A stretch of 8,855 nucleotides of DNA from Oligoflexia bacterium (GTDB lineage: Bacteria; Bdellovibrionota; UBA1018; CAIMNF01): positions 1-8,855 of the forward strand of contig CAIMNF010000444.1 in assembly GCA_903842755.1 (NCBI GenBank), in the 5' to 3' direction. Positions 1-7,167 of this stretch are shown here, piece by piece; the first letter of the stretch is position 1; every line of letters begins with the position of its first letter. The notes under the pieces were generated by a model. It made no database searches. It was not told the DNA's origin and was given only the letters and a program-made list of their open reading frames with translations. Position numbers and translations under genes: made by a program.

Positions 1-9
1 ATTATGGAG

Positions 10-26
10 TTGGCGCACTTTGTGCT
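10..26 (+). promoter_or_regulatory. Probable sigma-54 (RpoN) -24/-12 promoter of the kdp operon
   Basis: The bases TTGGCGCACTTTGTGCT fit the sigma-54 pattern YTGGCACGRNNNTTGCW. The -24 GG is at 12-13 and the -12 GC at 24-25, with exactly ten bases between them, the invariant spacing for this class. Matches also include the flanking T, the C after GG and the T after GC. Mismatches are G for A at 15, A for G at 17, C for R at 18 and G for T at 22. Transcription would start near base 37, giving a leader of about 28 bases that still contains the AGGAG ribosome site at 51-55. No convincing sigma-70 promoter competes. Sigma-54 promoters need an AAA+ activator bound upstream, so this predicts an NtrC-type regulator whose binding sites lie left of the window. 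This is inferred from sequence only. Confidence 0.68.
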
Positions 27-50
27 AATCTCGTCTTCATTATAAAACCT

Positions 51-55
51 AGGAG
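51..55 (+). promoter_or_regulatory. Ribosome binding site of the leading micro-ORF
   Basis: AGGAG lies nine bases before the ATG at 65. It is a strong Shine-Dalgarno match at normal spacing, and it is the main evidence that this very short reading frame is translated. It also rules out the TATAAA at 41-46 as a -10 element for this gene, since transcription from there would begin inside the ribosome site. Confidence 0.7.
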
Positions 56-64
56 CACTTCACC

Positions 65-148
65 ATGGAACTTTGGATATCCGCCTCAACAACGCTATTA
101 TTTGGAGCCGCGTTCGCATTTATTTTTTGGTGCAACTCGCTCAAGTAA
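65..148 (+). CDS. 27-residue single-helix membrane micro-protein ahead of kdpF
   Basis: This short frame starts at ATG 65 behind a good AGGAG site and ends at TAA 146-148, nine bases before kdpF. The product begins MELWIS and has a hydrophobic core of Leu, Phe, Ala, Gly and Trp from about residue 10 to 22. It ends in a short polar tail, Cys-Asn-Ser-Leu-Lys, so it looks like one membrane helix with little outside the bilayer. It is the first gene after the promoter and so leads the operon transcript. From memory, similarly short ORFs ending in a Cys-polar-polar-Leu tail precede kdpF in several non-enteric kdp operons, but I cannot verify this here. It could be a KdpF-like stabilising peptide, an extra pump subunit, or a leader peptide coupling translation to kdpF. 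The coding call is fairly sure; the function is unknown. Confidence 0.62.
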   Translation: MELWISASTTLLFGAAFAFIFWCNSLK

Positions 149-157
149 GGGGAAATC

Positions 158-238
158 ATGACTCTCATTCTCATTTTATTAGTCGCCGCACTTCTCGTTT
201 ACCTTCTGTACACCCTCATCAAAGCCGAGGACTTTTAA
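158..238 (+). CDS. kdpF: KdpF, small subunit of the potassium-transporting ATPase
   Basis: The product is 26 residues: a run of Leu, Ile, Val and Ala from residue 3 to 20 containing the Val-Tyr-Leu-Leu-Tyr segment typical of KdpF, then a short charged tail ending Lys-Ala-Glu-Asp-Phe. Known KdpF proteins are 25-30 residues, form one inner-membrane helix and stabilise the KdpFABC complex at the KdpA-membrane interface. The start at 158 is supported by AAGGGGA at 147-153, which overlaps the stop of the preceding micro-ORF. Only one base separates the kdpF stop from the kdpA ATG, so the two are translationally coupled. The position directly before kdpA together with the sequence makes the call secure despite the size. 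Confidence 0.9.
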   Translation: MTLILILLVAALLVYLLYTLIKAEDF

Positions 239-239
239 C

Positions 240-1961
240 ATGAACACCCATTCTCTCATTGAACTCATTGTTTTCATGGTCGCGGTTCTCTGCCTCACAA
301 AGCCTCTGGGTTTATACCTTCAATTCGTTTTGGATCGCGACTATTTTCCCTTCGAAAAAACACTCTTTAAATTTGCAAAAATCAATCCGCAGGAGCCTCA
401 ACGCTGGACGGAATACGCACGTGATTTAATGGGCCTCAGCCTTGTTTCATTTTTGCTGAGTTATTTAATTTTGAGATTTCAAAACCTCTTGCCGTTGAAT
501 CCGCAACATTTCGCCGGCCTAAGTCCCGAACTCGCTTTTAATACGGCCATTAGCTTTACCACGAACACGGATTGGCAAGCCTATAGCGGCGAAAGTACCT
601 TGAGTTATTTTTCGCAAATGGTGGCGCTCGTCATTCACAACTTTTTTTCGGCCTCGGTAGGGATTTGTGCTGCCGTAGCGGTGATCCGTGGTCTTGCCGC
701 CAAAGACAGCGATTCCCTCGGAAATTTTTGGCGGGACTTTGTTCGAGTTAACCTTTTTATCTTATTGCCCTGTTGTTTTTTGTTCGCGCTTTTTTTAGTC
801 AGCCAAGGCGTGATCCAAAATTTCTCTGCTTATACGGAAATCACTACTCTTGAAGGCGCTAAGCAAACATTCGCTTGGGGACCGGTGGCTTCACAAGTCG
901 CCATCAAAATGTTCGGAACCAACGGCGGCGGTTTTTTTAATGCCAATGCAGCTCATCCCTTTGAAAACCCCAACGCCCTGAGCAACTTTGTCCAAATGGT
1001 TTCCATCTTTGCCCTTCCGAGTGGCCTTGTTTATCTTCTTGGCAAAAAGACCGGAAATTTAAAACATGGCTGGTCGGTGTGGGCCGCCATGGCTTTGATC
1101 TTTGTCGGCACCACGCTGGTCGCGTTCCAAGCAGAAACCGCTGGAAACTCTTCACTAACGCCAAGCGGGGCGCTTCGTTCTCCATTTACGCAATCCAGTG
1201 AACTTAAGCCACAGATCGAAAACCTTGAAGGCAAAGAAACACGTTTTGGGATTGCCGACTCTGCACTTTTTGCTTCTGTGACCACTGCGGCATCCTGTGG
1301 CGCTGTAAATTCAATGCACGATAGCTACACGCCTCTCGGAGGGGCTGTACCTTTATTTAACATCATGCTTGGAGAAATTGTTTTTGGAGGCGTCGGCTCA
1401 GGACTCTACGGAATGATCATGTTTATTATTTTAACTGTTTTTATCTCTGGACTCATGGTGGGCCGAACGCCCGAATATCTGGGTAAGCGAATCGAAGGGC
1501 GCGAGGTGAAATACGCCATGCTTGCGTTGATTGTTTCTGTGCTTTCCATTTTGGGTTTCTCGGCATGGGCTGCGGTTGCGCCACAGGCACTCGCCTCTTT
1601 AGGTAATGCGGGTCCACATGGCTTATCGGAGCTCATCTATGCAACCACCTCCGCCACCGGCAACAATGGAAGTGCCTTTGGGGGGCTAAATGCCAATATC
1701 CCTTATTGGAATATTGTTTTAGGCATTGCGATGTTTTTTGGCCGCTTTTTTATGATGATCCCCATTTTGGCGATTGGCGGCTCCCTGTCCACCAAAAAAA
1801 TTCACGCGCAAGGCGAAGGCACTTTTCCGATTCATGGTGCCCTCTTTGTCGGACTACTCATCGGAGTGATTTTAATTGTGGGCGCATTAACCTATTTTCC
1901 AGTACTCAGTCTTGCGGCAATTGCCGAACACTTTGAAATGCTCAGAGGACACTTTTTATGA
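240..1961 (+). CDS. kdpA: KdpA, potassium-binding channel-like subunit of the K+-transporting ATPase
   Basis: The protein is 573 residues, against 557 in E. coli. It is an inner-membrane protein of the superfamily of K+ transporters, built from four pore-loop repeats. All four selectivity-filter loops are visible: TNTDWQAYSGE at 108-118, TNGGGFFNANAAHPFENP at 227-244, SCGAVNSMHD at 352-361 and TGNNGSAFGG at 473-482. It selects K+ and passes it through an internal tunnel to KdpB. The N-terminus (Thr-Lys-Pro-Leu-Gly at 20-24) and the GRTPEYLGK segment at 408-416 are also typical. The ATG at 240 has GAGG at 227-230 inside the end of kdpF. The stop overlaps the kdpB start by four bases (ATGA). 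The gene appears intact with no frameshift, and no residue of the filter loops looks altered. Confidence 0.98.
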   Translation: MNTHSLIELIVFMVAVLCLTKPLGLYLQFVLDRDYFPFEKTLFKFAKINPQEPQRWTEYARDLMGLSLVSFLLSYLILRFQNLLPLNPQHFAGLSPELAFNTAISFTTNTDWQAYSGESTLSYFSQMVALVIHNFFSASVGICAAVAVIRGLAAKDSDSLGNFWRDFVRVNLFILLPCCFLFALFLVSQGVIQNFSAYTEITTLEGAKQTFAWGPVASQVAIKMFGTNGGGFFNANAAHPFENPNALSNFVQMVSIFALPSGLVYLLGKKTGNLKHGWSVWAAMALIFVGTTLVAFQAETAGNSSLTPSGALRSPFTQSSELKPQIENLEGKETRFGIADSALFASVTTAASCGAVNSMHDSYTPLGGAVPLFNIMLGEIVFGGVGSGLYGMIMFIILTVFISGLMVGRTPEYLGKRIEGREVKYAMLALIVSVLSILGFSAWAAVAPQALASLGNAGPHGLSELIYATTSATGNNGSAFGGLNANIPYWNIVLGIAMFFGRFFMMIPILAIGGSLSTKKIHAQGEGTFPIHGALFVGLLIGVILIVGALTYFPVLSLAAIAEHFEMLRGHFL

Positions 1962-3976
1962 ATCAACCCATCGCTAAAAACAAAGCTTTTACAGGAAAAA
2001 TGTTTAAAGAAGCGCTGATCCGTTCTTTGGCCAAGCTCAATCCCACCACGTTGTGGAAAAATCCGGTCATGTTTATTGTCGAAATTGGAAGCGCGCTGAC
2101 TACGATTTCTTGGATTCAAGATCACACCTCGTTTAGCGGTGCGATTAGCTTGTGGCTTTGGTTTACCGTTCTCTTTGCCAATTTTGCAGAGGCCATTGCC
2201 GAAGGTCGCGGAAAAGCTCAGGCCGACACCCTCAAAAAAGCAAGGAAGGATACCAACGCTACCGTTCGGCTGCCCGATGGAAAAACAGTCATGAAGCCCT
2301 CTTCTTTGCTTGCGTTGGGTGACATTGTCATTGTCGCGCCTAATGAACAGATTCCGGGTGATGGAACCGTCATCGAAGGTGCGGCCCTCATCGATGAATC
2401 GGCAATTACGGGGGAATCCGCCCCTGTTGTACGCGAAGCAGGCGGTGATCGAAGTGCAGTCACCGGCGGAACGACGGTTCTCTCTGACCGGGTGATCATT
2501 CAAATTACACAAGAACCGGGCAAATCTTTTTTAGATCAAATGATTGCACTGGTCGAAGGGGCCGTCCGACAAAAAACTCCAAACGAGATCGCGTTAAATA
2601 TTCTTCTCTCTGGATTGACGATTATCTTTTTAATGGCGGTCGCGACTTTAAGTCCCTTTGCTATTTACAGTAAGGTCGATGTCAGCCTGGTCATTTTAAT
2701 TGCGCTCCTGGTCTGCCTCATTCCAACCACGATCGGAGGCCTTCTTTCGGCGATTGGGATTGCAGGAATGGATCGCTTGGTCAAACGAAATATCTTAGCC
2801 ATGTCGGGCCGAGCGGTCGAAGCCGCCGGAAATATTGACGTGTTGATCTTGGATAAAACTGGAACCATTACTTTAGGGAACCGGATGGCTAGCGAATTTA
2901 TTAAGGACGACGGGATTAGCGAAAAAGAGTTGATCGAACATTCCATTTTAGCTTCAAAAGTAGATTTAACTCCGGAAGGACGATCGGTGGTTTCATTGGG
3001 CGAAAAAATGGGTTATTCGGGCGTCCTCCCACCTCAAGCCGAACCCATCCCCTTTACCGCAGAAACGCGAATGAGCGGAGTTAAAATCAATGACTTGGAA
3101 ATCCGCAAAGGGGCCATCGATGCCGTTCGGAATTGGTTAAAACTGAACGGGGCAAAACCACTCTCCGAAACCTTAGAAAATGCGGTCAAACGCGTTGCTT
3201 CGGCAGGGGGAACTCCTTTAGTGGTCGCAACTCAACAAAAGGCCTTGGGGGTAATTTACCTGAAGGACATTGTAAAACCGGGAATTTCGGATCGGTTTAA
3301 ACGAATCCGTGCCATGGGCATTCGCACCATTATGGTCACGGGCGATAATAAACTCACCGCCAAAGCCATAGCCACCGAAGCCGACGTGGACGATTTTTTA
3401 GCCGAAGCAAAGCCCGAAGATAAGTTAAAAATCATTCGCGATCTGCAAGCCGAAGGCCACCTGGTGGCCATGAGCGGAGATGGTACGAACGATGCGCCAG
3501 CCCTTGCCCAAGCTGACGTAGGAGTGGTCATGAATACCGGAACACAAGCCGCACGTGAAGCCGGCAATATGTTGGACTTAGATAGCGATCCGACCAAAGT
3601 CATCGACGTGGTCGAGATCGGAAAACAGTTGTTGATTACCCGTGGCTCGCTGACCACCTTTAGTATTGCGAATGACGTGGCAAAATACTTTGCCATTTTA
3701 CCCGCAATTTTCGCGGCCACTTATCCTGGGCTGCAAGCCCTCAATATTATGCATCTTCAAAGTCCAAAAAGCGCGATTCTTTCGGCGGTCATTTTCAATG
3801 CGCTGATTATTATCGTTCTCATTCCCCTTGCGCTCAAAGGAGTAAAATACCGGGCGCAGTCTGCCGCAAGCCTCCTGCGCTACAATGTTTTTGTTTACGG
3901 ATTAGGGGGCATTATTGCCCCATTTATTGGCATCAAAGTGATCGATTTAATTTTAGTGGGGTTTGGTTATGTTTAA
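1958..3976 (+). CDS. kdpB: KdpB, catalytic P-type ATPase subunit of the potassium pump
   Basis: The protein is 672 residues (682 in E. coli). It hydrolyses ATP and drives K+ inward across the inner membrane through KdpA. Domains in order: N-terminal membrane helices (about 37-80); actuator domain with TGES at 151-154; helices with CLIPTT at 253-258; phosphorylation loop DKTGT with Asp299 as phosphate acceptor; nucleotide domain with FTAETRMSG at 366-374 and KGA at 384-386; MVTGDN at 459-464; hinge GDGTNDAPA at 507-515; and C-terminal helices. The Asp573/Lys576 pair in NDVAKYF corresponds to the E. coli Asp583/Lys586 pair that couples transport to catalysis. The serine of TGES (Ser154) is the site of inhibitory phosphorylation in E. 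coli KdpB, so that control may be conserved. AGAGGA at 1944-1949 supports the start. The gene looks fully functional. Confidence 0.98.
   Translation: MNQPIAKNKAFTGKMFKEALIRSLAKLNPTTLWKNPVMFIVEIGSALTTISWIQDHTSFSGAISLWLWFTVLFANFAEAIAEGRGKAQADTLKKARKDTNATVRLPDGKTVMKPSSLLALGDIVIVAPNEQIPGDGTVIEGAALIDESAITGESAPVVREAGGDRSAVTGGTTVLSDRVIIQITQEPGKSFLDQMIALVEGAVRQKTPNEIALNILLSGLTIIFLMAVATLSPFAIYSKVDVSLVILIALLVCLIPTTIGGLLSAIGIAGMDRLVKRNILAMSGRAVEAAGNIDVLILDKTGTITLGNRMASEFIKDDGISEKELIEHSILASKVDLTPEGRSVVSLGEKMGYSGVLPPQAEPIPFTAETRMSGVKINDLEIRKGAIDAVRNWLKLNGAKPLSETLENAVKRVASAGGTPLVVATQQKALGVIYLKDIVKPGISDRFKRIRAMGIRTIMVTGDNKLTAKAIATEADVDDFLAEAKPEDKLKIIRDLQAEGHLVAMSGDGTNDAPALAQADVGVVMNTGTQAAREAGNMLDLDSDPTKVIDVVEIGKQLLITRGSLTTFSIANDVAKYFAILPAIFAATYPGLQALNIMHLQSPKSAILSAVIFNALIIIVLIPLALKGVKYRAQSAASLLRYNVFVYGLGGIIAPFIGIKVIDLILVGFGYV
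3956..3961 (+). promoter_or_regulatory. Ribosome binding site that fixes the kdpC start
   Basis: GTGGGG ends seven bases before ATG 3969 and lies inside the last codons of kdpB. An in-frame TTG at 3963 would leave only one base of spacing, so the ATG at 3969 is the better kdpC start. Confidence 0.6.
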
Positions 3977-4535
3977 ATTAATGATTCAAAGCATGGTCGT
4001 TACCGGCGCATTGGGCCTGATCCTTTGCGGACTTTACCCTCTGGCCGTTACGACGACCGCACAACTTATTTTTCCTGACCAAGCAAACGGAAGCCTGATC
4101 AGAAATCGACAGGGGCAAGTGGTCGGTTCAGCGCTGATCGGACAAAACTTTTCAAAACCGGAATATTTTTGGCCCAGACCATCGGCTGCGGGAGAAAAGG
4201 GCTACGATCCACTAAACTCCGGCGGATCGAATTTAGGCCCGACGAGCCAAAAATTAAAAGATCGAATCGAAGGGGATATCAAGCGACTTCAAACCGGAAC
4301 ACGTCCCATTCCGGCGGATTTAGTGATGGCGTCCGGAAGCGGGTTGGATCCCCATATTTCCATCCCCGCGGCCGAGTTCCAAGTGGAGCGAATTGCGGCA
4401 GCACGAAAAATACCTATTGAAGAGATCGAGAAGATCATTCAATCAAAAAAAGAGAACCGCGAATTAGGATTTTTGGGCGAGCCACGAGTGAATGTATTAA
4501 AATTAAATTTAGCTTTAGACGGATTAAAACGATAG
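3969..4535 (+). CDS. kdpC: KdpC, accessory subunit of the potassium-transporting ATPase
   Basis: From ATG 3969 the protein is 188 residues, very close to the 190 of E. coli KdpC. One membrane helix (about 9-34) is followed by a periplasmic domain carrying the family motifs: FPDQANGSL (35-43), GQNFSKPEYFWPRPS (58-72), SGGSNLGPTS (84-93) and ASGSGLDPHIS (121-131). The C-terminus has the usual LGEPRVNVLKLNLALD. KdpC binds beside KdpA in the complex; its exact role (assembly, gating or affinity) is still debated. The start overlaps the kdpB end by eight bases, so translation is coupled. A slightly longer form from TTG 3963 would add two residues and is unlikely. Eighteen bases separate it from the porin, with no terminator-like hairpin. 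Confidence 0.97.
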   Translation: MFKLMIQSMVVTGALGLILCGLYPLAVTTTAQLIFPDQANGSLIRNRQGQVVGSALIGQNFSKPEYFWPRPSAAGEKGYDPLNSGGSNLGPTSQKLKDRIEGDIKRLQTGTRPIPADLVMASGSGLDPHISIPAAEFQVERIAAARKIPIEEIEKIIQSKKENRELGFLGEPRVNVLKLNLALDGLKR

Positions 4536-4553
4536 TTTTTAAAAGGGGTAAAA

Positions 4554-5963
4554 ATGCAGCAAAAATTAAACGTTAGTTTTGTCTTATTGATCGGGATGAC
4601 CACACTTATTTTTGGATACCTGCCCGCCCGGGCGGACGAATTAACACCGCCAGCGACCACCGCCAGTCCCGGGGTTAGTGCCGGAGCTAGTCCAAGCGCG
4701 GAGTCGGCTCCAGCGCCACTCGCCTATGCTGACTTTTCGTGGATTCCCGGTAATTATGGCCCGAGTGAATCTCCAATGGCCACCAAATATTTTACGCCCG
4801 AACTCCGGCTGGATGCGGTCTACAACGCTGATTTTTCTAATCCTAAAGACCATTCCATTTCCGGCTCAAGCGAGGTTTTTCGCAGCAACGAACTGCAAGT
4901 GACTCAAATTGGTTTGGGGGGTGACTTCAATTATAACAATGTCAATATCCGCCTAATGACCCAATTTGGAATGTACTCGGAAGGCACTCCTCGCAACGAC
5001 GCGAGTCCTGCTCGCGGGCAGTGGAATTTAGATAATGCCTACCGTTATATCTCGGAGGCATACGCCGGATATCATTTAGACGTTTTAAACGGCATCAATA
5101 TCCAAGCGGGTATCTTCATGTCTTACGTAGGACTTTGGAGCTATTACAATTTTGACAATTGGACTTATCAGCCTTCTTTTGTTTCATCCAACACGCCTTG
5201 GTATTTCAATGGAATGCGGTTTCAAATTTTTACGTCAGACAAACTAAAAATTGAGCCGTGGTTGATCAACGGTTGGCAGTCTTACGGCATGGTGAACAAT
5301 ATCCCAGGAATTGGACTTCAGTTGAATTGGCGACCAACGTCCACGTTCTCGGTCCTTGGCAATCAGTACTATGGATCCGACGCGTTTGGCGATGCGGACC
5401 GCAGACGCTTCCACACCGACGATAGCGTGATGAAAAAATATTTAGACCACAGCGGAAGCAAAGGCTTGAGCCAAGCAGCCGCATCGTTTACGTTTGACGC
5501 CGGCTTCGAGAGCGGCGGCCAAACCACCGCAGCAAAATCGCACTTTGTAGGTTTTATGGCGTATAATCGATTTTGGTTTAACCAAAATCATTATGGTTTA
5601 ACCTTGGGCGGAGGCGCGATCAATAATCCAGGACGTTATCTGGTGCTTACCCCACCGATCAATGGCGCAACCGCGTTTACCGAATCACCGTACTTTTCAC
5701 AAAATCCGGGCGATCCCTTTTGGGCGTGGGACAGTCAAATTACCGCAGATTATATGCCAAACCACAACCTTACTTTCCGCTTAGAGTTTTGCCACCGCTA
5801 CGCGAGCGTACCTTACTTTAGTGGAAGTGGCGGATTAACCCCACCGAATGCGAGCGGCGGAGTAGCCAATAATGGTAACCCCACCGCGCTGGTTTCTGGC
5901 TGGGCGCCTGACTTAACCCAGGTCGAAAATCGCATCACTGCTGCAATGATGGTTCGCTTCTGA
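4554..5963 (+). CDS. Outer-membrane beta-barrel porin of the kdp operon, OmpL/BBP2-like
   Basis: The protein is 469 residues. A signal peptide is clear: Lys4, a hydrophobic core at 5-23 and an Ala-Arg-Ala cleavage motif at 25-27. A Pro/Ala/Ser/Thr-rich linker follows at about 30-57. The rest is rich in Tyr, Trp, Phe, Asn and Gly in alternating short strands separated by polar turns, as in transmembrane beta-barrels, and the chain ends in Met-Val-Arg-Phe, a terminal aromatic that fits the BAM insertion signal. It resembles the putative porin family BBP2 (OmpL-like), which I recall next to kdp genes in other non-enteric Gram-negatives; the family label is from memory. GGGG at 4545-4548 sits five bases before the ATG. 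The placement 18 bases after kdpC implies co-regulation, so the likely job is to admit K+ across the outer membrane under starvation. Substrate specificity cannot be read from sequence. Confidence 0.85.
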   Translation: MQQKLNVSFVLLIGMTTLIFGYLPARADELTPPATTASPGVSAGASPSAESAPAPLAYADFSWIPGNYGPSESPMATKYFTPELRLDAVYNADFSNPKDHSISGSSEVFRSNELQVTQIGLGGDFNYNNVNIRLMTQFGMYSEGTPRNDASPARGQWNLDNAYRYISEAYAGYHLDVLNGINIQAGIFMSYVGLWSYYNFDNWTYQPSFVSSNTPWYFNGMRFQIFTSDKLKIEPWLINGWQSYGMVNNIPGIGLQLNWRPTSTFSVLGNQYYGSDAFGDADRRRFHTDDSVMKKYLDHSGSKGLSQAAASFTFDAGFESGGQTTAAKSHFVGFMAYNRFWFNQNHYGLTLGGGAINNPGRYLVLTPPINGATAFTESPYFSQNPGDPFWAWDSQITADYMPNHNLTFRLEFCHRYASVPYFSGSGGLTPPNASGGVANNGNPTALVSGWAPDLTQVENRITAAMMVRF

Positions 5964-5979
5964 TACACTTCGACTAATC

Positions 5980-7167
5980 ATGGCTCTCCACTCTACAGCC
6001 CAAAAAAATAAATCCCTACAGAATAAAGGAGATCATCGCGGTGGCTTCGAAGAACTCTTAGAGCGAAAAAATAAAGGGTCACTCAAAATCTATCTTGGAT
6101 ACGCGGCCGGGGTGGGCAAAACATTTGCGATGCTCTCTGAAGCGCAGCGCCTGCAAAAGCAGGGCTATGATGTTGTTGTCGGATATGTGGAGCCGCATGC
6201 GCGACCAGAAACCGCTGCGCTGGTGGAGGGATTAGAAGTCATCCCTCCCCGAAAGTCTGGTCCTGCCGAGCGGCCCGCCTTAGAAATGGACCGCGCCGCA
6301 ATTTTAGCCAGAAAACCAAACGTGGTCATTGTGGATGAACTTGCCCATACGAATCAAGCGGGCTCGGAACTAGAAAAGCGATATCAGGACGTTTACGACT
6401 TGCTTGACCACGGCATTAATGTCATCTCTACGCTCAACGTTCAGCACTTGGAAAGCATTGCCGAAAAAGTGGACTCCGCGTTAAGTGTTCCGGTTACGGA
6501 ACGGATTCCTGATTTTGTTCTTCAACGTGCGGACCAAATTGTTCATATTGATGTATCCATCGAAGACCTACGGGAACGCATTCGTAGCGGTAAAATTTAT
6601 TCTAAGGATAAAATTGACCAAGCACTCACGCACTTTTTCTTACCCGAAAACTTATCTCTCTTGCGAAAACTTGCGCTGCAAGAGGCCGCAGGCGATCAAC
6701 GGCGACGCATTCAGATTGACGGCTTGCTCAGTAAACATGCGCAACACGAAGCCAACGAGGCCGTAATGATTGCCCTCAGTAGCGACCCCACCCATGCAGA
6801 GCACCTCATTCGGAAGGGCACGAAACTCGCCGCTCAAGTCGCATCTCAATGTTACGCGGTTTATGTTCAACGCCCGCAAGAACGACCAGAAGTCATTGAT
6901 CCGGGGCTACAACGACGCTTGCTGGAAAATTTAAATTTAGCAAAGAAACTCGGTGCAGAAGTGGTCAGGCTCGAAGGGACTCACGTTTCGGACTTATTAG
7001 TCCAGTTCGCCACTACTCATTACATTAAACATGCCTTTTTCGGCAAAACACGGAAGACTCCCTTTCAAGACCGCCTGTGGGGTTCCGTCCTCCTTGAGTT
7101 TTTACATGATTCGGTTGCGGTCGATGTGCACATTGTTTGCCGGACCGAGGACGAGAAGTATTCATGA
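5980..7167 (+). CDS. kdpD: Stand-alone KdpD sensor module (KdpD ATP-binding domain plus USP domain), without kinase
   Basis: The 395 residues match only the cytoplasmic N-terminal part of the roughly 894-residue E. coli KdpD. The KdpD domain (about 32-242) has Walker A GYAAGVGKT at 40-48 and Walker B VVIVDELAHTN at 115-125, then STLNVQHLES at 150-159. A universal-stress-protein-like domain follows (about 260-390). The DUF4118 membrane region, GAF, HisKA and ATPase domains are absent, and the frame ends in a proper TGA, so this is a split architecture and not a broken gene. In S. aureus the USP domain binds cyclic-di-AMP through a Phe-Thr-Ala-x-Tyr motif; here the equivalent stretch is Cys-Tyr-Ala-Val-Tyr (291-295), closer to the E. 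coli form. The ATG at 5980 has no clear Shine-Dalgarno, but a TGA at 5947 in the same frame leaves no upstream alternative. It probably feeds K+ or ionic state to the kinase encoded next. Confidence 0.93.
   Translation: MALHSTAQKNKSLQNKGDHRGGFEELLERKNKGSLKIYLGYAAGVGKTFAMLSEAQRLQKQGYDVVVGYVEPHARPETAALVEGLEVIPPRKSGPAERPALEMDRAAILARKPNVVIVDELAHTNQAGSELEKRYQDVYDLLDHGINVISTLNVQHLESIAEKVDSALSVPVTERIPDFVLQRADQIVHIDVSIEDLRERIRSGKIYSKDKIDQALTHFFLPENLSLLRKLALQEAAGDQRRRIQIDGLLSKHAQHEANEAVMIALSSDPTHAEHLIRKGTKLAAQVASQCYAVYVQRPQERPEVIDPGLQRRLLENLNLAKKLGAEVVRLEGTHVSDLLVQFATTHYIKHAFFGKTRKTPFQDRLWGSVLLEFLHDSVAVDVHIVCRTEDEKYS

Noticed and set aside
15..25. Palindrome GCACTTTGTGC as an operator
   Set aside because: It falls wholly inside the -24/-12 element, whose spacing explains the bases better. 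The arms are only four bases and do not extend outward.
41..46. TATAAA as a sigma-70 -10 box
   Set aside because: The best -35 candidates are TTGTGC, 15 bases away, or TTGGCG, 25 bases away, both poor. Transcription would also start within the AGGAG ribosome site at 51-55.
27..64. Cyclic-di-AMP or other riboswitch in the kdp leader
   Set aside because: The leader downstream of the predicted start is only about 28 bases, far too short for any known K+-related riboswitch.
1892..2512. 206-codon minus-strand open frame across the kdpA/kdpB junction
   Set aside because: It lies opposite two certain genes, has an unlikely composition rich in Arg, Cys and Asn, and shows no recognisable motif. It is a shadow of the coding strand.
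5000..5016. Hairpin CGCGAG-TCCTG-CTCGCG as a terminator or regulatory structure
   Set aside because: It has a six-base stem, lies inside the porin coding sequence, has no following T-run, and is explained by codons for Asp-Ala-Ser-Pro-Ala-Arg.
5980..7167. kdpD as a pseudogene truncated by a frameshift
   Set aside because: The reading frame ends cleanly after a complete USP domain, and the kinase that follows has its own start, membrane helices and PAS domain instead of the missing KdpD parts, so this is a split arrangement.
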